From Harmothoe impar (lineage: Eukaryota > Annelida > Polychaeta > Phyllodocida > Polynoidae), in contig OX381721.1 of assembly GCA_947462335.1 (NCBI GenBank), positions 38,838,488-38,902,487 on the forward strand: a DNA stretch of 64,000 nucleotides. The letters run 5' to 3'. The notes under the pieces were generated by a model. The model did not search any database, was not told the DNA's origin, and worked only from the letters and a program-made list of their open reading frames with translations. The position numbers and the translations under genes are program-made. Shown piece by piece: positions 43,241-58,056 of this stretch (positions within the stretch are counted from its first letter, which is position 1; each line of letters starts with the position of its first letter).

Positions 43241-44058
43241 TCTTTTCTTATACTGAACAACCTATTCATGGTCTGCCTTCTGTGATCTTCTTTCTTCCCT
43301 TTTTATCCTATTTACCTCTCTTTTTTGGTAGTCATGAATACATTAACCCAAACACCAATTCCCATTCTTCAGTCATGGTTTCAAGGACATAATCATGCCC
43401 ATGGGGAAGTCCAAGTATAATTATAGACCGCCCAACCATGTAGGAGAGTTATAACATTATACTCCTTATATGGATGTAACGTGCGTGAACTTGTTCCTGT
43501 GGCCACAATCCTTACACTGCCATGACACCTGCAATCTCGTGAGCCCTTGGTTCTGCTCTCACCAGTTAGCTTGTTTCTTGCAAGCTATGGTGTGTAGGTG
43601 TTTGGTCACTGCCTACATCTCATGGGGGATTACGTATTCAGAACTAACATGGCCGCCCATTTGGAGAAAACCAAATTATCGCTATATAGCATGAATGGCC
43701 GATCTAGCACCCTTCAAGAAAAAGAGCTCAAGATCCTGCTGTGCACTTTAACATGCATAGAGGACGTCACCTGCAGAATCTCCCCACCCTCAATTTCACA
43801 GGTTACTGCACAAAAGCTACTGGACGCAAAATTCAAAAACGTTAAAAAGAATCAATTTCAATGAGGAATCTATTTTTCCTTCTATTATCCTATTCTGAAA
43901 AGCTTGTTCATGTTATTTTAACCATAGATAGAACTAACCATGTGTCAATTTCTAGTTTCCTAGAAGTAAACCATTTTTCGCCCTTTTTAACCCACGGATT
44001 AATTTATCATCGGCCATGACACCCTAGGCTATAGCAATCGAGAACCCACAAGAAAACT
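43241..44058. other. Intergenic, one unassigned open frame
   Basis: A frame at 43598-43864 ends ...LLDAKFKNVKKNQFQ and looks mildly protein-like. It has no recognised domain, acceptor or start context, so I do not call a gene. Confidence 0.25.
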
Positions 44059-44075
44059 ATATGTATATATATATA

Positions 44076-44151
<76 letters not shown>
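44059..44151. repeat. (AT)n microsatellite
   Basis: About 90 bp of nearly pure TA repeat. Confidence 0.95.
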
Positions 44152-44153
<2 letters not shown>

Positions 44154-45559
44154 CCTGTGAAATACTGAGTAGACCTAGATCTAGATTAGTCTAGGGGCTC
44201 ATGGGAAACAAATACACAGTATGTAACACACTGGGTAGATCTATAGTGGGTGTGGGAGCCCATGGGAAACCTGTACCACTGTATAGCATATAGCAGTGGT
44301 GCCTGATAGGCCCATGGGACTACTCCAGCACACATGTATAGTCAGTGGTAGAAGTGCCCAGTCCACCCTATCAGCTGTATACTGTTAGCTATAGCAGGGT
44401 CAGGGTCCAGTGTATAAGGTCAGTGCTGTTTCTATTACTACACACACATACACATACCACTGCAGTGTATATGGACTTGTCTATGCTGTACTGTATATGG
44501 ACTGCCCAGTGGACATGGTACATAGGGAGGAGACTGCATACATTAATACAGAGCGGAAGACCCTGGAGGGACACTTAGCCCGGGATAGAAAGAGAGACAA
44601 AGATCGAGGGAAAATGGAATTAGAGGGAATATGAGATAGGTGAGTCGACTATGTCTCATGTATAACTGTTACAATCTGACAGTTCCTGTGTAACACCACT
44701 GCGAGCATTATCGTGTAATTGTATTTCAACTTCAGCAATACCACAATATTGTATCATAATTTTGCCTATTCCCATAATATCCATATTGTATACTGTCATC
44801 ACACGGCCAGTATTATTTACATACTACAAAGTCTGATTCTTGTCGTGCCCCATTGCCCTATCTGTGATGGTTCCCTATGTATAACCATGCACTACATGAT
44901 TACATATAGGTCGAAGTGGGCTTTTGACATACAATGATTATTTTGATAGAGCATTCAAGCTATAATAGCTTTGTTTCCTTTTGTGACAGAAATCATTTTT
45001 TGACAAGGTCTATTATTCTCTCTGCCCTCCTTTTCCTGTCCTTGTTTCTCTATACCCAGTTCCCTACGCGCTCTTCCTCAATTCCTTCATTTCCTCCGTC
45101 CCTCCCTCTTTTCCCTTCCTGTCTGTTTTTGTGTATCCATCTGATTCTGGCACTGCCTCTCTCTTTCTCCGCTCTATATATCTGTTTGACAGTCTTCTCT
45201 ATGTCTGTCTCCAGCCAGGTCCCCTAATTATTCACTAAGTTTAATAGGGGAGCAAAATGCCAGTATCAAAATTGAGGGTCGAGTGTGATGTTATTATTCA
45301 CTTTAAAGGTAGGTGCCCCCCCCCCCCCACCCCCTATTTCGTCCATGCTTATTTCAAATATGGTGCGGGTAGCCATTATACGGCCAGGTAGAGAAAAACC
45401 TGGAGGGAGGATGCACAGGGATAAGAACAGATATACAAATTGACAGAGACAGAGAGACATGGGAGGATGCAGACAGAGGGACATATAATAGAAATGTAGT
45501 AGATATGGAGAGACCCTAAGCTGAGGGAGAAGGACAGACGGATCTGCTGACACACAGGT
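44152..45559. other. Intergenic, nothing recognised
   Basis: No gene supported. Pyrimidine-rich at 45040-45130. Confidence 0.35.
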
Positions 45560-45560
45560 A

Positions 45561-45824
45561 CACTGAAAAATTAAACTCGTCTCCAGACTCGTCGAAGTGA
45601 CTGTCATAAAATAAACGAGTCAAAAGTTGTCTAACGTATCAGGTTACCATCCCACAAATAGAATCTGGAGCTGGCAAATGTCGGGTTTTGGGCTGGCACA
45701 TACCAAGCGGTTCTTATATCTCCAGCTAGAGGACCCGCTACCTTGTCACTTAGACAAGTTTTTGACTCGTTTATTTTATGACCGTCACTTTGAAGAGTCT
45801 GGAGACAAGTTTATTTTTTGAGTG
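45561..45824. mobile_element. Mariner-like MITE, CACTGAAAAATTAAACTCGT termini
   Basis: Terminal inverted repeats of about 73 bp (45561-45633 and 45752-45824), with the shared internal phrase CTCCAGACTC and ATAAAATAAACGAGTCAAAA. TA flanks both ends, as expected for Tc1/mariner-type insertion. Total 264 bp without coding sequence. The open frame at 45627-45821 is a by-product. Confidence 0.75.
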
Positions 45825-45898
45825 TATATAAAAAGGTGGGATGGAATAAGATTCATGATAACATGTCGAATACAACAATAGCATAGTAGAAGCTATAT

Positions 45899-48160
<2,262 letters not shown>

Positions 48161-48209
48161 AAGTTCTCCGTCTTCCCTCCTATAAGGCCATCACCAATGG
48201 GGCACCACC

Positions 48210-51200
48210 ATGGGACAGTGCCTATCGTGGGATGGCGGTGACAATAGCCCGCGTATACGTCGCGCCATCAAACACGACGACATCCTCTCCATGCACAAGC
48301 TGATTGAGGACGGGATGGATGTGAACCTCCAGCTGGATGAAAACACAGGCAACACTCCCCTCATCATGGCTGCCTTTTATGGAGCACCCAGGGTACTACC
48401 ACTGGTACTGGACATGGGGGCTGACCCCAACATCTGCAACAAAGAAGGGTAGGTTTTATACAGGGATGTTTAACACACAGAGACAAATTCACTTGCACAC
48501 ATATACATAATTATACAGGGGATCAGATCTGGAGGTAGTAGCGTAGACTCACAGCCTCATCCTTTCACCATATATACAGGGGAACCCTTTTAGAGAATAA
48601 ATGTACATGGCCAACCGTACGTTGATGCAAGTCTCTAAGTCTTCGGGGTTGAGGGTGTAGCACCCGGCCCCAGTTAACAAGCACCTTGAGGATAAAGTAG
48701 TGCCACTTCTCTTCCAGGTACTTATGGAAGTGAAGGTTGTGCACCAGTGCACATGCATGCATGCATGCATCCCTTTGTCCAGTGTACTACGGAAGCGGAG
48801 GAGGGCCACAACTAAATGAAATAAGAAAAAAAAATTCGTTATTAATTTTATAAGTGATTTTTCTTTTGCTGACAACATTGATTTCTCAGTTGTCAAACTG
48901 TCAAGTTGGAAAAATAAATTGCTGTCAACATTGATTTTCCCCCTGCCATACTGTCAAGTTGAAAAAGAACTGCTGTCAATATGGATTTTTCACCTGTCAA
49001 ACTGTCAACTTATGCAAATCAATTTGTGGTCATGCTGGGAGTGTGTAAGAAGGGGAATGGGCGGGTAGGAGTGTAGGGGAGTAGGGAAGTGAGGCATGGC
49101 ATGGCATGGCATGGCATGGCATGGCATGGCATGGCATGGCATGGCATGGCATGGCATGGCAAGGCATGGCATGGCATGGCATGGCCTAGGGAAGGGCTCC
49201 CTCCCTCCCTCCCTCCCTCACTAACTCACTCACTCACTCACTCACTCACTCATTCACTCACTCACTCACTCACTCACTCACTCACTCACTCACTCACTCA
49301 CTCACTCACTCACTCACTCACTCTCACACTCACTTCCTTCCCTCCCCTACAACCTCTCCCACTCCTCCAATCCCTTACTCACCAACTGCCCTGCTCACCC
49401 ACTCCCCTGCTCACACATTCCCCATCTCACTTACTTGCAGATGCCCCCCTCACTCCATAAAAAATATGTGAAGCCTGTACCCTGCATGCCAGGCCCTGCC
49501 CATCCCCTGCCATACCATACCATCTTTTGTCTTGTCCTGCCCTGCCCTGTGCTGTGCTGTGCTGTGCTGTGCTGCCCTTCCCTGCCCACCATACCATACC
49601 ATGCCATGTCATGCCAAACCCTACTGCACCCTGCCCTGGCCTGCCACACCCTACCTTTTCCTGCCTTGTCTTTTCCTGTCATACCCTGGCCTGGTCTGCC
49701 ATGCTATGCCCTGCTATGCCATGCCCTGCAATATCATCCCCAAGCATTCCCTGCCTTGCCATGCCCTGCCATGTTACATCCTGCCCTGGCATGTCCTACC
49801 ACACCTTGTAATGCCTTACCCTGGCTATACCTTCTGCCATACCCCTCTTACCTCCCAGACCTAAAGGATACCTGTCAGAAGCTTCAATAAAAAATAGTTG
49901 ACAGACAGACAGTGTTTTTTCCTCCATTGACAGCAAGCTCAAATACAGGAGTTGACAGACTGACAGCACATTTTTCACTCTTAACAGCAATGGAAACGTG
50001 CATATAGTATTTCCTGTAGAGTATTGTACATGGGCCTATATGCACAAGTACTAAGAGACATAGTGCATGTATATGGCCCTCGTCGGCTTCCATAGTATGC
50101 AGGCTAACACTATTTTCAATGCCCACCAATAGCAGAATGATCTGTCTGTATCTTTGTGTTTGTTGACTCAGGGTTAATACCCTGAGGCATATACGATGCC
50201 TGGCTATTCCTTTAAGACGTTTTTTTTAGCCATTTTAGAATGCTTATAACTCAGTTTGTATTTTAGTTACAAAAAATTCAATAACATAAAAGGATAGGCA
50301 AGATCGGGGACAAATATTTCCTTCAAAAAGTAAATCAATATCTCTTTTCTTCTACTCGCAAATGGACTGCGATCTTTGCATATTTTTTCTCTCTTTTCTT
50401 TAAACACTTAACTACTGTTAAATGACTACCCTCTAAATGAACTCTCCATAGGCTGCAAGGTTAAAAAAATAATTGGAGCTGATAGAAATGCTGTTCCCAC
50501 CAAATAAGTACCACATTTCTATCTTTCTGGCATAAATGTACCATCTAACATATGAAAATGCCATCCAACTAAGCTGAAATGCCCTCTATATTATTAAATC
50601 ACTTAAATGAACTTCATATAATACCCTGTACATACCAAAAACAAGGATCACTTTTATTTACAATATGGACATGGTAGAAACCTTTTCATTCAGTATGTGT
50701 TGGACATAGATGTGAGAGGACAAAAGACATAGATAGCCAAGATCGGGGGACATAAAAATTTGAATTTGGGCTCAAGTACCCCCCCCCCCCCCAAAAAATC
50801 TTTCTGAGTATACCCTTTTTTTGCGCAACTTGCCTCACTGGTGTGACTTTCTCAAGGCACCTGCGTCATGCGACCTATAGGTTGTGTGGTGCAGGTAGTT
50901 GTCAGTTCCTGATATGCTATATTTGTGGCGCACAATTTGGGTATGCTATCCGAAACGGTGCAGCCAGGATATAATATAGGGAGCCAGTCAGGAATCCTGG
51001 AGAGAACCTGGTATGGTGAACAATGGATGATATGGATAGTGGACTAGGGTAAACCAAAGGTGCTGAATCCATTTCTGTTATGTGTAGAATGATATCTAGG
51101 TTGGAACAAGGTCAAAATCAAGGTCAAAAGTCACGTCTTTAAGGATCCTATTAATACAAGAGTACACCCTTTCTCTTTCTTACGGTGATAAATGATACAT

Positions 51201-52582
51201 TTCCCTTCACACCTCTCCCTGACCCTGAGCCATCTGTGAGTTCACTCACACGCTCAATCTTTTTATATATAGAAGGTATAACATAATAGCTATCTTAGAA
51301 TGACCTTATCTCAGTATCTTGCAACAGGGATGCAGTTTTTGTTCATGCCACCATCCATGATTTTAATAATAGCACAGGGTATCTGGAACAAGCGTGGATT
51401 TTTGTATTTGGGTATTTGGATCAACATGTCTAAAGCTATAAAAATTAAGTTTCACACATTTAATATGTGGTACAGATATGTATACTGCTTTACTAGACAA
51501 AGAAAAAGTTTCCCAAAACAAATTTAGGCGAGCTAGGTCAGTTTTCTATCTGATGTACCAGGCATTCTGGCTGTTAACTTATGAATGAATAATCACATTT
51601 ATATGTACATATGTACATGTAAATACCCCACAAAGTGTAAAAAGCTGGGAAATTGCCTAATTAAATTCCAGGTCAACACTTAAAAGATGGACATAGCAGA
51701 CAAAACATCAACACCACAAACATGTCACTACTTCCTGTACCACACATTAACATTGACAACAAATCCTTCTGTTGATACAAAATTTATGTTTAATCACAAT
51801 TTGAGATACTACACACTCCTTTCTACCTTAACAATTGCAGATGCAGTGCACTGGACAAGGCCATGCATGCATGTGCGCTGGCACACAACCTCCACTTCCA
51901 CAAGTACCCAGAGGAGAAGCGACGCTACTTCATCCTGAAGGTACTTGTTGGGGCCGGGTGCTACACCCTCAACCCCGCAGATTTAGAGACCTGCATCAAC
52001 ATGAACCAACATGGGCCACAGGGGAAAACCTTTCTGCCCAACATAGTTCAAATCATCGCCAAATCCCCGAGCCAACAGTTAAAGGGGGTTATGTTGAGTG
52101 TGCTAATACGCTCTGATGTCTCCCACACCCATGTTAAAAACCTTCTATTAGCCGGTGCTACATTTGACAATTTCCTCCATTCCTTCCGGACTTCCAATTG
52201 GCGAACACGGAGACCGCTCTCGAATGACATCATAATGACAATAATCCGTGCCACGAGTAACAGTCGCATACTGGGTATGATGGAGGGTCACTACACTTGT
52301 GTGATGGCGTCCCCTAGGACACCCATGCCTGCTTCTGTCTCCACTCTGCTATATCTAGCAGCCAACCCACACAGAGGACACTATGACCGCCCATCAAGGG
52401 TTAGTGGTGCCACCTGGAGGGGGATGTTGGCGGATGTGCCCTCTGATGGACCGGCACGGTTGCGGCACCTGTGTCGGGTGTGTGTGAGAGAACACTGTGT
52501 TATAAATGTTTTATATGCAACACGCTTACTGCCACTGCCAAATGCACTCATCAGCTACATCCAACTAGAGTCTCCCTCATGA
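48210..52582 (+). CDS. Ankyrin-repeat protein with C-terminal SOCS box (2 coding exons)
   Basis: Exon 1 is 48210-48448 and exon 2 is 51841-52582. Donor GG|GTAGGT and acceptor TTGCAG restore a Gly codon and give 326 residues. The start is in a strong context (CCACCATGGG), 50 nt after a 5' UTR acceptor (TTGCAG at 48160). MGQCLS at the N-terminus fits N-myristoylation (G2) with a possible palmitoylated C4. Ankyrin repeats cover about 12-110 ([35 protein letters not shown]). The C-terminal 40 residues, with [13 protein letters not shown] and [14 protein letters not shown], match a SOCS box: the BC-box recruits elongin B/C and the LPLP part cullin-5. By family analogy it is a ubiquitin-ligase substrate adaptor, perhaps at membranes; the target is unknown. 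AATAAA starts two bases after the stop. Confidence 0.85.
48621..48786 (-). pseudogene. Inverted, broken copy of the ankyrin/SOCS-box exon 2 start
   Basis: Inside the gene's own intron, on the opposite strand, 166 nt match 51847-52000: the copy reads [18 protein letters not shown] and, in another frame, [17 protein letters not shown], as in exon 2. A four-base insertion after CTTGTT breaks the frame. Homology begins next to a CCGTAG acceptor-like site and ends at CATCAAC|GTACGG, a donor-like site, whereas exon 2 of the living gene continues past this point. The copy therefore seems to come from a paralogue with an extra intron there. Confidence 0.75.
48866..49990. repeat. Inverted-repeat-bounded region with simple repeats
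   Basis: The left side (48866-49012) has about three diverged 55-65-bp copies containing CTGTCAACATTGATTTT and CTGTCAAGTTG. The right side (49890-49990) has the same motif inverted (GTTGACAGAC...GACAGCA). Between them are (GGCAT)n at 49093-49186, (CTCA)n at 49200-49335 and a degenerate CCTGCCATGC array at 49500-49850. It lies entirely in the intron of the ankyrin/SOCS-box gene. Confidence 0.55.
50290..51262. repeat. Dispersed repeat family A, copy 2 (longest)
   Basis: The first part (GGCAAGATCGGGGACAAATA...ACTGTTAAATGACTACCCTC) matches 61470-61620. The second part (50660-51235) matches 28985-29545. The end (51222-51262) is the CTGAGCCATCTGTGAGTTCA dyad. It is intronic to the ankyrin/SOCS-box gene. 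Confidence 0.75.
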
Positions 52583-52647
52583 CAATAAAATAGTTTTTCT
52601 ACCATATTATTTCTTGACTTTTCATTTGTTGTGAAAAAATAGTTATG

Positions 52648-54239
52648 TAAGGGGCCATTCAAATATTACGTAACACGATTTTTGCCACTTTTTGACGCCC
52701 CCCTCCCCCCTGTAACACACTGCAACAAAATGCCAGACCCCCCCCCCCTCCACAATTACGTAACACAGGCCTGTCCCCCCCCACATCATCTTATGAGTTG
52801 TGTTTGCAGGCCTATGTCTGACAGCAGGCCTATGTGTATTAGTTTGTTCTCTTTGTCATTTCTCAACCTTTAAATTTCTGTTATTTCAATGAACATATGC
52901 CATGCTCATGTTCCCGCAAATACACTAGCATAAGCTGTGGGTTGAATCAAACTACAATGATACGACACAACACAAGACACTTAGGGAGTGTTCATTTATT
53001 ATTTACAGGGGGTGGTGCTGAGATTTCACGGAGAGAAATATTTCCCCCCCCCCATTCGAGAGTGTGTGGAAGATTGTGTCCCCCTTGTCACTCAAAAACT
53101 TTTCTCCCCCCTTCTTTGAACTATAGTAATGTAGTTTTTTTTTGCTAAAAGGGGGCATAATATTTTACATACACACCCCTTTCTCAAGGGGGGTCAGACT
53201 CTTTTACGCTCCCCCCCCTCAGGAGGGGTCTGACATTTTTACGCCACTTCCCCCAGTAAATAATGAATGAACCACAGACCACAGGTACAGGGTATAGATT
53301 TCCTCTAATTTAAGGTATGGGTTACCTATGTATATGCAGAAATTTATGGTAGCTAGTTGTCATTTCTCCCTGCCCTTTTGTCAACAGAAACTTTTCACTG
53401 AAACCAGGTTAAACTGATTTGTCCACCCCCCTCCCAACACCATTATAACCTCCTTAGTGCAAAAAAGTTGCAATCCAGTGATCCACGATTACTGGTTTAT
53501 TAAAGTTAGTACATCGGATGTGTGGGGCAAAAAAATGGATTTCTCTGAAAATGAGTCAGAATGTTCACAAATAACATATTTTACTTACCATCTGTTCCAT
53601 TCCCCCTAATTCCCTCCGATTTTGCTCTAATTCAATTTTATTGCCCAATATAAGGTGATTTTGGAATAAAAGCGTGCACGCTTTTATTCCCCCCATTGAA
53701 AATACACTAGAAAAGCCCATGGTTGGGGGACATTGGGTCCCTTTGTGGCCTATTAACACCCATTGATGACATTAAATTGACCTCTATTCTCTAAATATAA
53801 TACTTTTACAATGTTGGGAACACATTTGAGTAAAATTTAGAATTTGAAGAAAAATCGGATATACCCTCTTTAATATCCTTATTATATATTAGGGGAGACC
53901 TGAAGTTGTGCCTTCTCTACCCAGTCCAGTGTTCCCAGATCGGATCGGGGTCAGGAGATGAGTCCATTTCACAAAATCAATACCTTTTTTGGCAGGGCAG
54001 GTAGGGGACGGGCCAAAATTTTGTATACAATATTACAGCGATGAGGTGAGAGAAACATAATGTTGCTGAGACCTGGCTGTTAGATGGTGGTGCATTTTCC
54101 AAAATTTGAGATTTTTTCTTGTATATATGTTTTTTGAAAATGTTACGTAACACTTAGCTAGACCCCCCTCCCCCCTGTAACAAACTTCATGACCCTCCCT
54201 CCCCCCTATGCTGTTACGTAATATTTGAAAGGCCCCTAA
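52648..54239. mobile_element. PIF/Harbinger-like non-autonomous element, GGGGCC termini, TAA duplication
   Basis: GGGGCCATTCAAATATTACG at 52651 is mirrored by CGTAATATTTGAAAGGCCCC ending at 54236, and TAA flanks both ends (52648-52650, 54237-54239). C-rich tracts lie just inside both ends. The 1.6-kb interior has no transposase and contains a second MITE at 52984-53275. It starts 66 bp after the stop of the ankyrin/SOCS-box gene. Confidence 0.7.
52984..53275. mobile_element. Nested MITE, GGGAGTGTTCATTTATTATT termini
   Basis: The terminal sequence is mirrored near 53251-53275 (CCCCAGTAAATAATGAATGA). It resembles the element at 25359-25633. The right flank no longer shows the TTA seen on the left. 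Confidence 0.5.
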
Positions 54240-54435
54240 CTATCAGACATTTGGCAGTTACCTTCATTTCCCTGCTTCCCCTATGTATTCGCCCGGTTTA
54301 AACAATTGTGCAAATAGAGTCTGCAATAATAATATTGCAACCATTTTAATGAAGTCATGGTACTTTGATGCAGTATGTTATTGGTCAAAATGATCCACAA
54401 TATGCGAGAAACCTATCAATGATGCCTTTATGTAG

Positions 54436-55136
54436 TAGTTAAACCACTACTATCCTCAGTACAGGGGGTCTGTGGGGTGTTTCACAAGGAGAAAATAGAT
54501 ACAATTGATTTTACATGTTTTCTAAGACCAACTTAATATCACCCAATATTAATTTTATCTTGGTGTTTCACAAGTTTCAATTGTATCTATGGTCATATAC
54601 TTAGATACAATTGAAGATAATAATGTGGCTTGTGAAACACCAACATAAGACTAACATTTCATAAAAGTAAGTCAACCTTAATAACCATGTAGCATTAATC
54701 TTAAATACGCTCCCCTTGTATGATGATCACATAGGATCAACATAAGTGTTGCTTAAATGTGTATAACCCGTTTATTTTCATCCTGAATAAACAGATATTT
54801 GCAGGGATTCTTGTGTGTAGTATGACACATATATTGCATGAAAAAACGGGAAAAAATATGTAAGGAAAATATTAGCGGGCATGGTATGAGCTCCACGCTG
54901 ATATGCATTGTGAAACACTTATACATTAGTTGTATCTAGATTGTAGGCCAAAGACCCTGACTTAACATCTTGGTTGTAGACCTTTGTGAAACACTTTTTT
55001 ATAAGCAGTATACAATTGATACAACCAAATGTTGGTCTTAGTGGTTATATACAATTAACGACTCCTATAGAAACACTTATTCTACAATTAATTGTATGTC
55101 CCCCTTGCGAAACAACCCCCTGGAGTGGTTTAACTA
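54436..55136. mobile_element. MITE with TAGTTAAACCACT...CAGGGGGT termini
   Basis: TAGTTAAACCACT at 54436 and CAGGGGGTCTGTGGGGTGTT are mirrored at 55136 and upstream (GCGAAACAACCCCCTGGAGT). The left end carries a 14-bp insertion between the two parts. Internal GTGTTTCACAA motifs occur in both directions. 700 bp, no coding sequence. Confidence 0.65.
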
Positions 55137-57122
55137 ATTTATGCCACACTAGTGGCGAGTGTTTTTCTCACCTTTTGTACGTCATATACAGTCAGGTAAT
55201 TTCTTTTGTTCTCTCGTCCAAGTGTGGTATAAATACCAATTGTATATGGGAGTGCACCAAGTGTGTGGCAGGTGGCAGCACTGTATTATGTCTCATAGCA
55301 TTCTGAAGCAGACAAGTGGACCAATTTCCAGATAGCAAAACTCGTATGAATCAGGTTATCTGTACGTCTTTACAGATATTTACTGCATTTGGTTACGTCA
55401 TATTGTTGGACTCATTTATACGTACTATGTGCAAATCTTTAAGACATGTTTTTGACTATGTAATATCCATGTAAAAAAAAATCATGTGTATCTTACGTAA
55501 ATGATGTAGACATCATTATCAATTATTATATATATGATATATAGACAAATGTAATTTAGATGGCCATGGGTGACATCAATCTGATCTCAGCATAATTATG
55601 TTAAAAACATGTAAAACCAAAACGTTATCTGCACCTATTTTCTCTGTGTGTGGTACTCCATCAGAAGCAAGTAACATCCAGGCAATCAACATAATCAAGG
55701 GTTTCTTGTCTTGAGACATCACCAATAGTCCTACAGAGACTTAACACATTGATGCCAGCTCAGGGTCAGTATTTTGATTTGAATAGTTGTAGCAACCACA
55801 GAAAAGGTGGTTCTCCCTTAGACAATCATTCTGCAGGAACAAAAATAACATATCATACATTCCAGACAAAAGTTGGTCAAATTTCATCTTCTTTGCAAAA
55901 TTATTGTGTTGAATAGATACTCATTTATGGTCAAAGGATTGCCAATGTAGATTGGATTCTATCGATATTGGTTAAGGGAGACATCTTGTGTTAAAAGAGT
56001 GAACCACTTGAAAGGTAAAGTACAGATGTCTTATAGACATAATTATCTGACCAGATAAGGATGTACCACACATATAAAGTATACGTAATAATGATGTCAG
56101 ATCTATCACATCATTTTAGCATGCACCTTAAGTCATGAATTTAGCATCAATGTATTACATGTATAATTTCTCCAAAAAAAGATGTAATATTCTGATCAAG
56201 ATTTAACCACTCGTTACATCAAATAGTGACCACATTCAAACGTATGGATGATATCAAATGACTAATGTCTCTTTCACATTGACATTTAGATGTAAATAAT
56301 ACGTCAGTTTCCTGTGAAACTACTATGTAAATTGATTTGCTCCCTCAAGATGTCATTATGGCGTCATTTTTACGTATCAACGTGAATATGACCAGTAAAA
56401 GACATACTTTTTACATAAGGTGCTAGCTGGGTTCCCTCTCTCTCTCTCTGAGAGGTGTTTACTCTCCTAAGTTTGTAGCAGAGGTGTTCACTCTCCTAAT
56501 CCAGTTTTGGTAAACACTCAAAATCAGTAGAATATGCGTTTAATATTAGGCCAGAAAAAAAGGTGTGTCAGCAACATTGTCCAAAGATCTAGGATAGGTA
56601 GGTCAGATATTTCTTTTTAATGTTGAAATTATCAGGAGTGAGTAGCGAATTGTGACACCGACTCACGGGCCATCAGCAGATCAGGATCAGTATCAGGATG
56701 ACTCACTGATTTACCCAGTAACTAGGAATATCACATACTTATTGGGTATTCTTGTTAAAAAACAATCTCCTGAGTTCAGACAATTAACTAGTCTGGACAA
56801 TGAAATCAATAGGAGCTTGTTCTTCCCGACTTGCTAATATCTCGAAAAAATATGATTTATTTCGATCCCCTAAATTTCGATGAAAATACCATTGAAGGAG
56901 TTTATCATTTACTGCACTTATATCTCAAACTTGTATTGTAATGTTATCAATGTGTTATGTGCTTCCTTGCAGGTATTGCAAAGCAAGGACAGTAGCCCCT
57001 TGTCCCCTCCCATCCAGGTACCCTAGTGGAAGTCACAATCTTGTGGTTACCCACATGGAGAATGATGAGGAAAACTACAGGGTCCGGCCAGAAATCCGTC
57101 CAGAAATAACCACATCTAGATC
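55137..57122. other. Intergenic, nothing gene-like
   Basis: A GGCAGGTGGCAGCACTGTAT fragment near 55267 is related to the repeats at 3155 and 23653. A short (CT)n run lies at 56437-56450, and GAGGTGTT(T/C)ACTCTCCTAA is duplicated at 56452-56500. Confidence 0.35.
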
Positions 57123-57698
57123 TAGGGGAAGGTTGCCATAATTGGACCGGATCATAAATTGGACCACCCACCTTTCCCAGAAAATGCCTTTTGTCAGAAT
57201 ATTTATTAATTTTCATTTATTATTTTCAATGTATATCTCTATTTTAAATGACAGAGCTGAAATTCCGCAAAAGCATGGCGGCCATTTTGGAATATTTTCT
57301 GTTTTTGGACCATCTGTTCTAATTTTGGTAGAGGAAGGTTGTCATAATTGGACCCCCCTAAGAACTTTGTTCTCTATTCCTCATAATAAAAGTATTACAG
57401 ATTGCTTCAAAAATGTATTTGATAAAAAGTATATCAAAATAGTTTAAAGAAAAAAAACACTTTTGTGATGCCAACATTTAAGGGTGATCCGGAGTGATTG
57501 GTCCAATTTAGGGACCTAAATATATAGGTTCCGAAATTGGAAGATTTTAAAAGAATGCTTTTGTGGCCAAGTATAATATCTTTTTTTTTCAAATATTAAA
57601 TATATCCAGCTGATGACCTAATGTACCTCTATCAAATCCATTTTTAGCCAATCTGATACACTTCTTAGGAGTCCAATTATCATGGCAAGCTTCCCCTA
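57123..57698. mobile_element. MITE with TAGGGGAAGGTTGCCATAAT termini
   Basis: TAGGGGAAGGTTGCCATAAT...TGGAC at 57123 is mirrored by GTCCAATTATCATGGCAAGC...CCCCTA ending at 57698. Part of the terminus recurs internally near 57331 (GAGGAAGGTTGTCATAATTG). No coding content. Confidence 0.65.
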
Positions 57699-57873
57699 CA
57701 TGAAATGTAGTTTAACCTGCCAGGAAGGAATGCAAAGGGTCTAAATCTATGATGTGTACACCCTACAGGAGGCTGTATCAGCAGTGCCGCTGCATGATTA
57801 GCATGCATGGCCATGACTGAGAGTGTGAAGTATATTGATTGTGTCTGCATGGGCAATTAAGTTTGGTGATATG

Positions 57874-58056
57874 TATTGATTTTATATGGATTAGGTCGGA
57901 TCTAACAGAGACTCAGGAATACATCGTCTGACATGTTGGGACACCAACTTGTAGCTGCTTTAATTGCGCATGCGCCAACATATAATTTATACACCAGGTG
58001 GCAGGTCGGTACTTTGCCGCCTTGATTAATATGTAGGATCGCACATAATTTCAACA
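57874..58056. repeat. Direct terminal repeat, left copy
   Basis: 183 bp, pairs with 63004-63186. It contains a GCGCATGCGCC palindrome near 57967 and the ACCAGGTGGCAGGTCGGTAC core near 57993. Confidence 0.85.

Noticed and set aside
48549..48896. Minus-strand gene of 115 residues
   Set aside because: It is the inverted, frameshifted exon copy plus flanking repeat, not an independent gene.
49435..49890. Cys/Pro-rich open frames
   Set aside because: They translate the degenerate CCTGCCATGC array. No start or splice evidence.
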